Below are positions 46,870-55,962 of a stretch of DNA of 64,000 bases, in pieces; position 1 is the first letter of the stretch, and each line of letters begins with the position of its first letter. The notes under the pieces were generated by a model. It worked only from the letters and a program-made list of their open reading frames with translations, made no database searches and was not told the DNA's origin. Source of the stretch: a virus. The translations under genes and the position numbers were made by a program. The stretch spans positions 27,435-91,434 of the IMG/VR virus record IMGVR_UViG_3300046028_005224; one strand, given 5' to 3'.

Positions 46870-48579
46870 TTAGACTAGGCGGCTAAAGCCTTTTACTTTA
46901 TCAAATTTTATTACGTTCGTAAATTTATCATGCAATTCTGCTTTGTGAGAAATAACAAAAATATTAGCATCTTTAATAACGTAACGAATAATTTTCAAGA
47001 ACTCATCAGTACCAAATCCATCAAGAGAACTATCAAACACTTCATCCATAATTAATAGATTAGTGTTAACCGAGTTTTTAAGTCTGGCTACTTCTCTCCA
47101 AGTGAAAAGAAGAGCCAGATCTATTCTCATTTTTTCTCCTTCACTGAAAGAGGAATACGAAAAGTTTTCGTGAATTGGTGATTTAATTTTTTCATTGAAT
47201 TCTTCATCAAGACTAAAATTAATGTAGAAGTCAAGCATCTGCAGATACTTATTAACCTGTTGATTAATTAGTGGCAGATAATGTTTAATGATCTTAGTCT
47301 TTACCCCACCGTCTTTAAGAAGAAGATAAATGAAGTCGTAGTAACTTAAGGAGTCTTTTTGTTTGGAAAGATTATTTTGAATCTCACCCAAAGATCTCTG
47401 ATATGATTCTAACTTGTCATGTTCAATATTTTGATTTTCAAGTTGTTCGGTAGTCTTTTGAATTTCAGATTGTAATTCTCGAACTTGTTGTTGGTATCCA
47501 GAGATTTTAGTATTGTTGTGAGAAATTTCATGCGTTAAAGATGTTACCTCTTTAGAAAGGGCAATAAATAAACGCTCTCTTTCCTCTTCCTCTTTAATTG
47601 CTTTCTCCAGGTCTTCATAGCCTGTTCGCAACTCCTTCGCTTTATTTTGAGCGTTTGCAATTCTATCTAGGCGAAATCTTTCATCAATATCTTGAGTACA
47701 AGTTGGGCAAACCGTATTCTCTGTAAAAAACTTGTGCTCGTTTGTAATGATTGATACTTTTTGAGAAAGTTTCCCCTTTAAGTTTCCAAGCTTACGAAGC
47801 TTCTCTGTAGGATTAGAAAAGTTTTCCAGGTCTTGTGTTATAGAATTTAATTTTTCTTGAGTAATTTTATTATCAGCAACTGTAACTTCTTCCTGACTAA
47901 GAACATCGTTGATCTTGATCATCTTATCATCAATATCTTTTTGACCAAGTTCTTGAAGTTGTGTGATAAAAGATTGTTGCATGGAAATTTTTTCTTCCAT
48001 GGAATCTTCTTTAAGTTCTAAAATTTTAATTTGATCTTTAGTTGTTTTTAACTTAGTCTTAATAACATCATTCATCGATGAAAATATTTTGATGTCAAGA
48101 AGATCTTCAATAACTTCTCTACGCCCTGCAGCAGGAAGTTGCATAAAGGGTACAAAACTACTAGAACCCAGGACAACGATTTGAGTAAAGGACTTGTAGT
48201 TTAGTTTTAAAATATTCTGTTCTAAATGTTTCTGATCGTCTTTAGAGTCTGCATTCTGAGGAAGCTTTTCAGTGTTTTTATAAATTTCAAATACCGTTGG
48301 CTTCATGCCTCTAACAACTTTATATTCATTGTTAGCGATATTAAATTCAATCTCTACTAAGCAATCCTTATCATTTTGAGAATTGATTAGCTGCGGTTTA
48401 TTAATCTTTCGGAATGGTTTATTAAAAAGACCAAATGTTAAAGCATCAAGAACCGTAGATTTACCAGCACCATTTGTACCAATAATCAACGTGTTTTCAA
48501 ATTCATTTAACTTAATCTCAGTCCAATGATTGCCTGTGCTGAGAAAGTTTTTCCATTTAATCGTCTTGAATGTAATCAT
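46870..48579 (-). CDS. 46: Recombination endonuclease subunit (gp46-like, Rad50/SbcC family)
   Basis: A 569-residue SMC-type ATPase. Walker A IGTNGAGKSTVLDAL at the N-terminus, a long coiled coil with the zinc hook CPTCTQD near 285, and the C-terminal signature SFSEGEKMRIDLALLF with Walker B LLIMDEVFDSSLDG. With gp47 it resects DNA ends for recombination and host DNA breakdown. Confidence 0.95.
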   Translation of the reverse strand: MITFKTIKWKNFLSTGNHWTEIKLNEFENTLIIGTNGAGKSTVLDALTFGLFNKPFRKINKPQLINSQNDKDCLVEIEFNIANNEYKVVRGMKPTVFEIYKNTEKLPQNADSKDDQKHLEQNILKLNYKSFTQIVVLGSSSFVPFMQLPAAGRREVIEDLLDIKIFSSMNDVIKTKLKTTKDQIKILELKEDSMEEKISMQQSFITQLQELGQKDIDDKMIKINDVLSQEEVTVADNKITQEKLNSITQDLENFSNPTEKLRKLGNLKGKLSQKVSIITNEHKFFTENTVCPTCTQDIDERFRLDRIANAQNKAKELRTGYEDLEKAIKEEEERERLFIALSKEVTSLTHEISHNNTKISGYQQQVRELQSEIQKTTEQLENQNIEHDKLESYQRSLGEIQNNLSKQKDSLSYYDFIYLLLKDGGVKTKIIKHYLPLINQQVNKYLQMLDFYINFSLDEEFNEKIKSPIHENFSYSSFSEGEKMRIDLALLFTWREVARLKNSVNTNLLIMDEVFDSSLDGFGTDEFLKIIRYVIKDANIFVISHKAELHDKFTNVIKFDKVKGFSRLV

Positions 48580-48835
48580 GATAATCAGGGGGAATCAATA
48601 AATCGTCAGAGTCAATAATCAAATAAGTGTAATTGTTTGCTTCGCAAATTTTTATAGTCTTCTTCTCTTCTACTTCGATGACTTCCAACTCTGGATAATC
48701 ATTTGCTTCTAAAAGACCAACATATCTTTCGGCATCATCTTCATCAGAAAATAAATAAAGAACTTTTTGCCCGAATTCATTTTCCACTGCATAGAGACCT
48801 TCACTAACATTGTCTTTTAAAGCTATGACATACAT
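48557..48835 (-). CDS. Hypothetical protein between gp47 and gp46, 92 aa
   Basis: A 92-residue acidic beta-strand-rich protein (MYVIALKDNVSEGLYAVENE start). It overlaps gp47 by one base and gp46 by 23 bases, so it belongs to the recombination operon. T4 has small genes at the same place. Family not recognised. Confidence 0.72.
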   Translation of the reverse strand: MYVIALKDNVSEGLYAVENEFGQKVLYLFSDEDDAERYVGLLEANDYPELEVIEVEEKKTIKICEANNYTYLIIDSDDLLIPPDYHDYIQDD

Positions 48836-49875
48836 TATCCTACCTCACATGCTTCTCTATAAATTTCCTCTATGTGGTGCATTATTGTTTTTTTGTTTAG
48901 AGAGATATCAGAATCCTCAACATATTTGTTTAGAATTGAAATAGTATCTTCAATTTGAGTAAGGTCTACATCATCAACATCGTTGACTGAAAAATTTTCA
49001 ATTACTTTAACTTCGTGACAATCAGACGCAAGCAACTTATCAAGAAAATGATTGTATTTGGCTTGATTTGTTTTCTTGTCAACAATTAACTTAACATATT
49101 TATTTGCACATTCTCTGAAGTCATACAGCTGATGATTTGTATCGCTGTAATTAATCTTCTTGAAAAGTTCAAATGGATTATTGATTGTAGTTAACTTTAA
49201 AGTTTCAGTATCAAAGATGTGAAATCCTCGATTGTCATCACAATCATTCCAATACATTTGATAGGGATTTCCCAGGTAAAAGATTTTTCCGTTATTAGAT
49301 CTTGTATGATAGTGCCCAGAAAAAACTCTTTTAAATTTAGAGAAGATTTGAGGATCTAGCCCAGTGTCTTGAACCATTCCACGATACATGGAAAACCCAC
49401 TTAACTCTAAATGTCCCATCGCTACTTTTGCTTTGGTACTCTCAATCATTCTCATTGTGAGACTTTCATTTTCTTCGTTAATCCAAGGAATAAAAAGAAT
49501 TTGAAGATCACCAACTACAAGTTCAGTTGGTTCATGAATCTTAGTTACGTTATCATATTTGTTTAGAAGAATATCTGCTGTATTGAATTGATTGGTATTT
49601 TTATAATAAGCGGTATGATTACCAATGACAGTCCAGACATGAACTTTCATCTTTTCCAATCTATCGTAATAATTTTTCTTTGCCCAATCAAGGCTCCATA
49701 AATCAATTACTTTACGACTATCAAAAGTATCTCCAAGATCAAAAACCATAGAGATGTTTTCTTTTTCTAGTGTTGGAAAAAACACTTCATTGTAAAATTT
49801 TTGGAAGTAATCATGGTAAATTTTACTTCCTTTTTTAACGCCAAAATGCTGATCTGTAATAATAGCTACTTTCAT
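48835..49875 (-). CDS. 47: Recombination endonuclease subunit (gp47-like, Mre11/SbcD family)
   Basis: A 346-residue metallophosphoesterase with the expected motifs: ITDQHFGV, FDLGDTFDSR, IGNHTAYY, MGHLELSG and VFSGHYHTRS. Forms the nuclease complex with gp46. It overlaps the gp55 stop by one base. Confidence 0.95.
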   Translation of the reverse strand: MKVAIITDQHFGVKKGSKIYHDYFQKFYNEVFFPTLEKENISMVFDLGDTFDSRKVIDLWSLDWAKKNYYDRLEKMKVHVWTVIGNHTAYYKNTNQFNTADILLNKYDNVTKIHEPTELVVGDLQILFIPWINEENESLTMRMIESTKAKVAMGHLELSGFSMYRGMVQDTGLDPQIFSKFKRVFSGHYHTRSNNGKIFYLGNPYQMYWNDCDDNRGFHIFDTETLKLTTINNPFELFKKINYSDTNHQLYDFRECANKYVKLIVDKKTNQAKYNHFLDKLLASDCHEVKVIENFSVNDVDDVDLTQIEDTISILNKYVEDSDISLNKKTIMHHIEEIYREACEVG

Positions 49876-50357
49876 CAGTTATACGTCATTTTTTGATGGA
49901 CATTACTTTTAATAGTATTGTAATCAGAATCACTAGAGTCTAAAATATTTCCATCAGAAACAAACACTTCGTCAAATCCAGATTGCTCTAAAATTTTAGT
50001 TTTAATATCTAGCTGACGCTTTTCTTTTTCAATTCTACGAAGGAATGCATAGTAAATAATTTGAGTAAAGTATGCGAAGGGATTGCCACGATTGATATCA
50101 AAGTTATCAATATACTGAACACAGTTTTCTACACCATCACATATCATGTCTTCACGGAACATGTAGTTGACAAAATTTGGTTTGTATGATAGGTGTGTTG
50201 CAATCTTGAGGAAACACTCACCAATGTATCTTGGGATACGTGGTCTTGGGTCACCTCGATCCTTTGCCTTATTGACTGATGTTTTGAAGTCAGTCAGTGC
50301 CTCAAGGAACTGTTTGTTATTGACGTAGTGTTCTGCATTAGCCCTTCGTTTAGCCAT
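49875..50357 (-). CDS. 55: Late-transcription sigma factor (gp55-like)
   Basis: Started at ATG 50357 (MAKRRANAEHYVNNKQFLEA), 160 residues. The region GNPFAYFTQIIYYAFLRRIEKEKR resembles sigma-70 region 2 for -10 recognition. It directs host RNA polymerase to NATAAATA promoters with the gp45 clamp. T4 gp55 has 185 residues. It follows a promoter at 50380-50408. Confidence 0.92.
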   Translation of the reverse strand: MAKRRANAEHYVNNKQFLEALTDFKTSVNKAKDRGDPRPRIPRYIGECFLKIATHLSYKPNFVNYMFREDMICDGVENCVQYIDNFDINRGNPFAYFTQIIYYAFLRRIEKEKRQLDIKTKILEQSGFDEVFVSDGNILDSSDSDYNTIKSNVHQKMTYN

Positions 50358-50379
50358 AATTCGATCCGTTAGTGGTCTT

Positions 50380-50408
50380 ATTCTAACATAAAAAGGGGGA
50401 CTTGACAA
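50380..50408 (-). promoter_or_regulatory. Sigma-70-like promoter of gp55
   Basis: Minus strand TTGTCA (50403-50408), 17 bases, TAGAAT (50380-50385), 23 bases before ATG 50357. It overlaps the plus-strand promoter at 50402-50430 at the -35 boxes. Confidence 0.65.
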
Positions 50409-50430
50409 GACTCCCGAATATGGCTATAAT
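50402..50430 (+). promoter_or_regulatory. Plus-strand sigma-70 promoter, perfect consensus, antisense direction
   Basis: TTGACA (50402-50407), 17 bases, TATAAT (50425-50430) on the plus strand. No plus-strand gene follows. A transcript from about 50437 would run antisense to the gene at 50462-50854 and to uvsW. An ACCTT-TGCT-AAGGT hairpin lies at the expected start. Confidence 0.68.
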
Positions 50431-50461
50431 ACCTTTGCTAAGGTTGATAAAAATATCTTTA

Positions 50462-50854
50462 TTAATTATTAGAGGATTTATAGAGTTTCTCTAAGTCTTT
50501 TCTGTATTCCTCTAGTTTAGATATGTATCCCATCTTTCTAGTAGGTTTTATCTTACCAGAACCAAACTGTACTTCCTTTACATATTGATCATAGACAGAG
50601 ATTATCTTTTCATCTGTAACCTCACACATTGTAATAACATCATCCATATCAACAAAGTGCATTGTCTCTCCTGCATATTTAATCCAAGGTTCAACACGTA
50701 CAACTGTACCTAATGGAGTATCATGTTCTTTCATAACAATAGGATTATCAAGAATTAAAATGATACCAGTATCTTCATCTGATGCACATACGGAAGAAAT
50801 TACTTCCTCACCTGTTCTTAACTTTATAGATGCTAAGAAATCGTCTTCTATCAT
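50462..50854 (-). CDS. Hypothetical protein, 130 aa, Sm-like character
   Basis: A 130-residue protein: strand-rich core FLASIKLRTGEEVISSVCAS, GIILILDNPIVMKE, VVRVEPWIKYAG and DVITMCEVTDEKIISVYDQY (quoted in parts), then a basic helical tail. The strand order recalls Sm-like folds, as for the gene at 36345-36653. It overlaps the uvsW stop by four bases. Conserved-looking cyanophage gene without known function. Confidence 0.7.
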   Translation of the reverse strand: MIEDDFLASIKLRTGEEVISSVCASDEDTGIILILDNPIVMKEHDTPLGTVVRVEPWIKYAGETMHFVDMDDVITMCEVTDEKIISVYDQYVKEVQFGSGKIKPTRKMGYISKLEEYRKDLEKLYKSSNN

Positions 50855-52314
50855 TTTTTCATACTAACTGTAACAATTTCATAATTAAATGATTCTTCAT
50901 TATAAATTTTAATTCTTTCCATAAGATGATTAAGAGTATAGTTTCTTAGATTTTTTGTTGAAATGTCATCAGAGATATCATAAAGAACAGCTTTTTCTTT
51001 TTGATTTCCTTTTCTTAATACTCTACCAATACTTTGAAGATTTCTGATTCTTGATTTGGATGGTGAGGCAAAGATAACATTGTGAAGGTTTTTGATGTTG
51101 ATACCTGTACTGAATGTTCCGTAAGAAGCAATGATTATTGCATTGTTTTCAAGCTCTGTAATCTTTCTTACTTCCTCACGTTCCTCAGCATCAACACCAC
51201 CATAAACAAAAAATACTTTACGATCATTTGTTACGCTACTATTTATTATGTCATAAATGACCCGTCCATGAGTGTTGACCCTACTATAGAGAATCAAGGT
51301 ATTACCTTTTAAATCAAGGCTTAAATTTTTAATAAAATTATTTCTTTTAGAATGGGAAATCAAATATTGAATTTCATCTTCATAAGTGTTAAACTTTTGA
51401 GCCTCATGCTTAAGCAATAAAATTTTAATGTCAAGTTTTGATATATGTCCTTTATCAATTAACTCCTTTGTCTTGGTTACCTTGTATGAAGGTCCAAATA
51501 AACCTTCTAAAATCCACTTATGTGTTTGTGTTCCATCCAATGTTCCAGTAAAACCAAAACGATATTTACAATCTAAAAGTTTGGTCATGATGTCAACCAA
51601 AGATTTTGATTTAAACAAATGTGCTTCGTCACCAATAACAACATCAAAACCTGAATACCAATTTTTCTCCAACTTGTAGATAGATTGCCAAGTTGTAATT
51701 GTTATTGGCATTTCATTGCTTTTTTCTCTTCCTGAATAAATTTTATGACAATAATTTTCAACATCCCAACCATAGTCTTGGAAATCCTTGTACATTTGTT
51801 CAACGAGAGAAGTTGTTGGAACAACAATAAGAATTGACATTCCCTTTTCAGCATAATATCTGACAACGGAATAAATCATTAAAGATTTACCAGATGCTGT
51901 GGGTGAAATTAAAAGACCTCTGTTGTATCTTAGAGCCCTGTAGACTGCATCCAGTTGATAATCCCTGGGAGGATACTTTGAAATCTTTTTCATGTAATCC
52001 GTGACACCTTCACGAGATATCATGTCATTAATTTCAAATGGCACTCCATAAAATTTGCTATCACGAAACTCATAAGTATAATTTAATTTTTCACAAAATG
52101 CTATAACTTTATCTAATAGTCCAACATAAATTTCTCCTGTATGTGTGGAGAACAATCGTATTTTTCCATCCCAAAATCTTCTACGATATTGGGGCATGAA
52201 TTTTGCGTTAGGTACTTCAAAGGTAAATCTATCTGAAAGTTCTTGTAATACGTGTGGTTCTGATTGGATCTTTAGATAGACTTCATTCTTTTTAGAGATA
52301 ACTAAGTGACTCAT
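50851..52314 (-). CDS. uvsW: DNA/RNA helicase UvsW
   Basis: Started at ATG 52314, which overlaps the uvsY stop (TGATG); 487 residues. An N-terminal DNA-binding part (1-105) is followed by SF2 motifs: ISPTASGKSL (I), VIGDEAHLF (II, DEAH), FGFTGTL (III), LILYSRVNTHG (IV) and QSIGRVLRKG (VI). It unwinds R-loops and branched DNA and helps switch replication modes. Confidence 0.95.
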   Translation of the reverse strand: MSHLVISKKNEVYLKIQSEPHVLQELSDRFTFEVPNAKFMPQYRRRFWDGKIRLFSTHTGEIYVGLLDKVIAFCEKLNYTYEFRDSKFYGVPFEINDMISREGVTDYMKKISKYPPRDYQLDAVYRALRYNRGLLISPTASGKSLMIYSVVRYYAEKGMSILIVVPTTSLVEQMYKDFQDYGWDVENYCHKIYSGREKSNEMPITITTWQSIYKLEKNWYSGFDVVIGDEAHLFKSKSLVDIMTKLLDCKYRFGFTGTLDGTQTHKWILEGLFGPSYKVTKTKELIDKGHISKLDIKILLLKHEAQKFNTYEDEIQYLISHSKRNNFIKNLSLDLKGNTLILYSRVNTHGRVIYDIINSSVTNDRKVFFVYGGVDAEEREEVRKITELENNAIIIASYGTFSTGINIKNLHNVIFASPSKSRIRNLQSIGRVLRKGNQKEKAVLYDISDDISTKNLRNYTLNHLMERIKIYNEESFNYEIVTVSMKK

Positions 52315-52745
52315 CAACTATAACCAGCAGTAAATTTTTGAAATTCGATGGCATTCTTAATTTGATAGGTTCTATTAAGAATTACTTTAAGAATGTCTTC
52401 AATATAATTTATCATAGTTTCATAAAGCTCAGTTTTCAGTTTCATGTCAGTAAGTTTTTTATCTGCATCTAGATAACGAACCATACTTTCTTTATCACGA
52501 ACTTTAAAAGGAAAAGGTTCCACGGTATAAACTTCAGGATCTGCTTTGCCACTGTAATATTCATGTCGATCTTTTTTAACGACACTCATGTCATAGTAAT
52601 TTTTCTTACTTAGTAATTTTAAATTGTTATAAATTTTGAAATATTTTGCATGTAATTGTGGAATCTTTAAAGATTCTAAATGTAAATTATCAGGATCAAT
52701 AACAGAGTCGGTTTCCCACATATCCTGAATTTCATCAAGGGTCAT
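52314..52745 (-). CDS. uvsY: Recombination mediator UvsY
   Basis: A 143-residue UvsY protein: TLDEIQDMWETDSVIDPDNL start, LKLLSKKNYYDMSVVKKDRH, then a C-terminal helix with MINYIEDILKVILNRTYQIK. It loads UvsX onto single-stranded DNA. Length matches T4 UvsY (137). Confidence 0.95.
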   Translation of the reverse strand: MTLDEIQDMWETDSVIDPDNLHLESLKIPQLHAKYFKIYNNLKLLSKKNYYDMSVVKKDRHEYYSGKADPEVYTVEPFPFKVRDKESMVRYLDADKKLTDMKLKTELYETMINYIEDILKVILNRTYQIKNAIEFQKFTAGYS

Positions 52746-53296
52746 AAAATAGCTCCACCAATGGTTTTCATTTGAAAGATTGTGTATTTGAATGTGACAG
52801 TTGCACTAAAATAACTGTAGTCAGTGTTTGTAGCATCAAATTCTAATGTGGTTAAAGATACTGGAAATAGATCTTTAAACTTAACTTGAAACTTTGGTTG
52901 ATAGTTACTATTTAAAATTTGAAGTACACCATCAGAATACTGGTTGTACATATCTTTGCTGCTGTCCGCAGGGTAGTATCTATCTTCTAACCTTAATTCA
53001 TTAAACTGACTTACATTTTCTGGATATCCTAAGGCAACCATCCAGTCATAAATGGCTAGATAATTTTCCATGTTCTCATCAACAATAAAAGTCAAACTTA
53101 AATCGTCATACTCTAGTTTGTCACCAGGAACAGGAATATCTTTTAAGTATGTAGGTTGAACGGCTACTCCTAATGTAATGCCAGGGATATTTGCTTTATT
53201 GCTAAAGAAATCTACCTTGGGATATTTTGATAAAATAAACTTAAACCCAATAGGAGATAAGAAATTTCTATTGGCAATTTGATTTGGAAATGCCAT
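52742..53296 (-). CDS. 3: Tail completion/sheath stabiliser protein (gp3-like)
   Basis: A 184-residue protein between gp23 and uvsY, where T4-like cyanophages have gp3. IPGITLGVAVQPTYLKDIPV, LEYDDLSLTFIVDENMENYL and WMVALGYPENV resemble the tail-tube/terminator fold, so it could also be described as a gp19-related tube protein. Identification as gp3 rests mainly on position and size. A TCTAAATA variant of the late box precedes it. Confidence 0.68.
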   Translation of the reverse strand: MAFPNQIANRNFLSPIGFKFILSKYPKVDFFSNKANIPGITLGVAVQPTYLKDIPVPGDKLEYDDLSLTFIVDENMENYLAIYDWMVALGYPENVSQFNELRLEDRYYPADSSKDMYNQYSDGVLQILNSNYQPKFQVKFKDLFPVSLTTLEFDATNTDYSYFSATVTFKYTIFQMKTIGGAIL

Positions 53297-53324
53297 TATT
53301 AATCAGGACTTTTAAATATTTAGA

Positions 53325-53351
53325 TAAAAAAAGACCCCCTTGCGGGGGTCT
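53325..53351 (-). terminator. Terminator of the capsid gene
   Basis: Minus strand AGACCCCC-GCAA-GGGGGTCT followed by seven T residues, 20 bases behind the gp23 stop. Confidence 0.95.
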
Positions 53352-53370
53352 GAGTGAATCGGAGAGTGAC

Positions 53371-54771
53371 TCACATGAGGTTGGTAACCTGTACTCTTCT
53401 GTAGTAACGGTTGGCGTTAACACGAAGAGCGCCTGAGCCTTGGTTAGTACCCTCAGCGAATGGGTTTGCAACCATTCCATAACGGGTCTTGAAGCCAATC
53501 TTAGGCTGGAAGGTGTCCTGACCAACGGCACGAACCATTTGGAGAGGAACGTATGGGCAATAGAAGAGACCAGCATCATAAGGATTCTGACCCTTATAGC
53601 CGATAACGTAGTACTGCTGAGCAGAAACGTTAGCCGAATATGGATCGATATAAACCTTATACTTACCGTTGATAACACCAGCGAAGGTGTTACCAGTGTC
53701 ATCAACATTAAGACCTACGTTGAGGGCAGGGGTGTAATCAAGTACACCAGCCATGGTGAGAGCAGACGCAACATCAGCAGAGCAGATGATGGTGTTGCCC
53801 TTTCCTCTACGAGTTCTTTGAGCGATAGCGTTAGCATCACGCTCTAACTGGAAGAGAAGACCTTTGAACTTCTCAACTGACCAACGACCGTTGGAGTCAA
53901 CGTCGAGGTCGAAATAGCCTGCGGTAGCAGTGTTGGTCTGAGCACCAGCTTCAGCGATCTTGTAGATGGTTCTAACAACTTCTCTGTTGATTTCAGCGAG
54001 GATTTCAGTTGAGAGGATGTTAGCAAGCTCAGCTTCAGCATCAAGACCGTGGATAGCCTTGAGGTCTTGTGCAAGCTCTAAGCTGTACTCAGCCTTGAGT
54101 GCTCTTGACTTTGCAGCAACGGTGACTTTCTCGATCGAGAATGCCATTTCTGCGAAAGTGTTTGTTCCGCTATCACCGAGAGCTTCAGACTCTCCAGTAG
54201 CCATGCCACCACCGACGTTGTAATCGGTTGAACCAATACCAGCAACAACACCGATGTCATTGAGGATTGCAGGGTTGGAACCACGCTGAGTGGTTGTACC
54301 GATACCAGCATTAGCATCAGCGAAACCAGCACTAAGGGTCTGCTGCTTGTTCTGACCCGAGAATGCGGTATCAGCTTCGTTGAAGAATGCTTCGGTTCCA
54401 GACTGGTTAGCGTAACGGGTTCTCATCGCAAAGATAAGACCAGTTGGGCCAGTCATAGGCTGAACGCCACAGATATCATAAGCGATAAGCTGAGGCATTG
54501 AACGGCGAATGAGGCTGATTAAAACGGGGTCGAAACCAGCAACAGGACCAGTTGCAGCAGCAGTACCATAAGTACCACCACCAAAACCGCCAGTGCCTGC
54601 TGACATGGTTGGTGAAGCCTCTGTGAGCATACGTTCAGAGCGTAAGAATTGCTCTTGGTTTTCTAGCAAGATTGCGGTAACGCTCTTCTTGTATGAATCC
54701 TTGATGGAATCAAGACCTTCACAGTTTAGAAGAGGAGCCCACTTTTCTTGCAAATGTTGTGAGTTGTACAT
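53371..54771 (-). CDS. 23: Major capsid protein (gp23-like)
   Basis: A 466-residue HK97-fold capsid precursor, shorter than T4 gp23 (521). N-terminal LQEKWAPLLNCEGLDSIKDS is typical of the cleaved scaffold-side peptide. Later marks are IRRSMPQLIAYDICGVQPM, GPTGLIFAMRTRY, the Gly/Thr-rich insert (near 140-190), and NPFAEGTNQGSGALRVNANR close to the C-terminus. Cleaved by gp21. Codon use is G+C-richer than in the neighbours, as usual for highly expressed capsid genes. Confidence 0.97.
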   Translation of the reverse strand: MYNSQHLQEKWAPLLNCEGLDSIKDSYKKSVTAILLENQEQFLRSERMLTEASPTMSAGTGGFGGGTYGTAAATGPVAGFDPVLISLIRRSMPQLIAYDICGVQPMTGPTGLIFAMRTRYANQSGTEAFFNEADTAFSGQNKQQTLSAGFADANAGIGTTTQRGSNPAILNDIGVVAGIGSTDYNVGGGMATGESEALGDSGTNTFAEMAFSIEKVTVAAKSRALKAEYSLELAQDLKAIHGLDAEAELANILSTEILAEINREVVRTIYKIAEAGAQTNTATAGYFDLDVDSNGRWSVEKFKGLLFQLERDANAIAQRTRRGKGNTIICSADVASALTMAGVLDYTPALNVGLNVDDTGNTFAGVINGKYKVYIDPYSANVSAQQYYVIGYKGQNPYDAGLFYCPYVPLQMVRAVGQDTFQPKIGFKTRYGMVANPFAEGTNQGSGALRVNANRYYRRVQVTNLM

Positions 54772-54822
54772 TTGCGTGTTTTCTCCTGTCTTGGAAAAAG
54801 TGTTTACTTTATAATATTAAAA

Positions 54823-55911
54823 TCACTTAGAAAATTTTGAAATAGCCTGTAGATAGGCATTCATTGATTCGGAAACAACTTCCGAGTCACTGCCTAGCAT
54901 TTCATCTTCTCTTTCTGGAGTAACTGGATTTCTTGGGAAGTATGACTCCCTTAATGCTTCCAGTTTCTCACGATAGTCTTCTTCACTTACGAACTCAACA
55001 CTTTCAGCCAGACTTGCGAGCTTGCTCTTCTGGGTCTCAGCGAGACCTCTTGAGACATCATAGAGAATTCCATCTGATACGGATTCGCTAAGTCTTTGGT
55101 TTAACTGAATATTTCTTTCGATTTGCTCGTTGAGTCTTGATTCCATGTCATCAAGTTTTGCGACCATGCTCTCAAGCACATTGTATTTATCTTCAGGGAT
55201 TGATACATAATGTTCTTCAAAAAGACCCTTGAGGTTTGTCATGAATGACTCCGCAAGTTGAGCCTTGATGCCAGTCTCAACTTGAAGAGCATTCTCCTCA
55301 AGCCATTCACCAGCAACATACTCAAGGTATGAGTCTACTCTTTCGGTTAATTGTGCTTCAATAGCAGCAACATTTTCCTCAAGAGCAGCTTCATAACGCT
55401 TCTGAATAATTTCAGCAGCTTCATCTACTTTTGATCTTAGTGCAGCTTCAAAAACAAGAGCTGCTCTTTCCTTAAATTCTTCGGAGAGATCTTCGTCACC
55501 AAAAATGGCTTTCACATCCTCTTCAACGTTAAACTCAAGTTCTGCTTCTTCTTCAGCTTCTTCTTCTACAGTTTCTTCCGCAGCAACTTCTTCTTGCTCA
55601 AGAGCTTCTTCTTCAGAAACAACTTCTTGATCTTCTTCAACTTCAACTTCTTCAGCTCTAGCTGCTTTAGCATTAACTACATCTCTAACGGTTTTCACGT
55701 TTTGAGTAGCTAATTTAGAAGAATCGTCAGTTGAACGATAGTTGAAAGGGGTTGGGCCACCTAAGTCGGTGATTGATTGCCCAGGAACACCAGCAACAAA
55801 TTCTCCATTTGAGGGCATTGGTTCAGCAGGCTTAGCACCAGCATTAACCGCAGTCTTTGATTGCTTGGCTTGTGACGTTAATTCCATTTCTTGTAAATTA
55901 CCAGCAGACAT
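54823..55911 (-). CDS. 22: Prohead scaffold protein (gp22-like)
   Basis: A 362-residue acidic protein. The central part is a dense run of Glu (EEEALEQEEVAAEETVEEEA type, about 97-130), followed by long helices up to the C-terminus MNAYLQAISKFSK. It forms the inner scaffold on which gp23 assembles and is cut by gp21 during maturation. Position between gp21 and gp23 is decisive. Longer than T4 gp22 (269). Confidence 0.93.
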   Translation of the reverse strand: MSAGNLQEMELTSQAKQSKTAVNAGAKPAEPMPSNGEFVAGVPGQSITDLGGPTPFNYRSTDDSSKLATQNVKTVRDVVNAKAARAEEVEVEEDQEVVSEEEALEQEEVAAEETVEEEAEEEAELEFNVEEDVKAIFGDEDLSEEFKERAALVFEAALRSKVDEAAEIIQKRYEAALEENVAAIEAQLTERVDSYLEYVAGEWLEENALQVETGIKAQLAESFMTNLKGLFEEHYVSIPEDKYNVLESMVAKLDDMESRLNEQIERNIQLNQRLSESVSDGILYDVSRGLAETQKSKLASLAESVEFVSEEDYREKLEALRESYFPRNPVTPEREDEMLGSDSEVVSESMNAYLQAISKFSK

Positions 55912-55952
55912 TGTACTCTCCGAATAAAATTGATTATCTTTATTCTAATATT

Positions 55953-55960
55953 TATTTATA
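55953..55960 (-). promoter_or_regulatory. Late promoter box TATAAATA
   Basis: An exact late consensus 42 bases before the gp22 start, probably serving gp22 and gp23. Confidence 0.78.
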
Positions 55961-55962
55961 AA

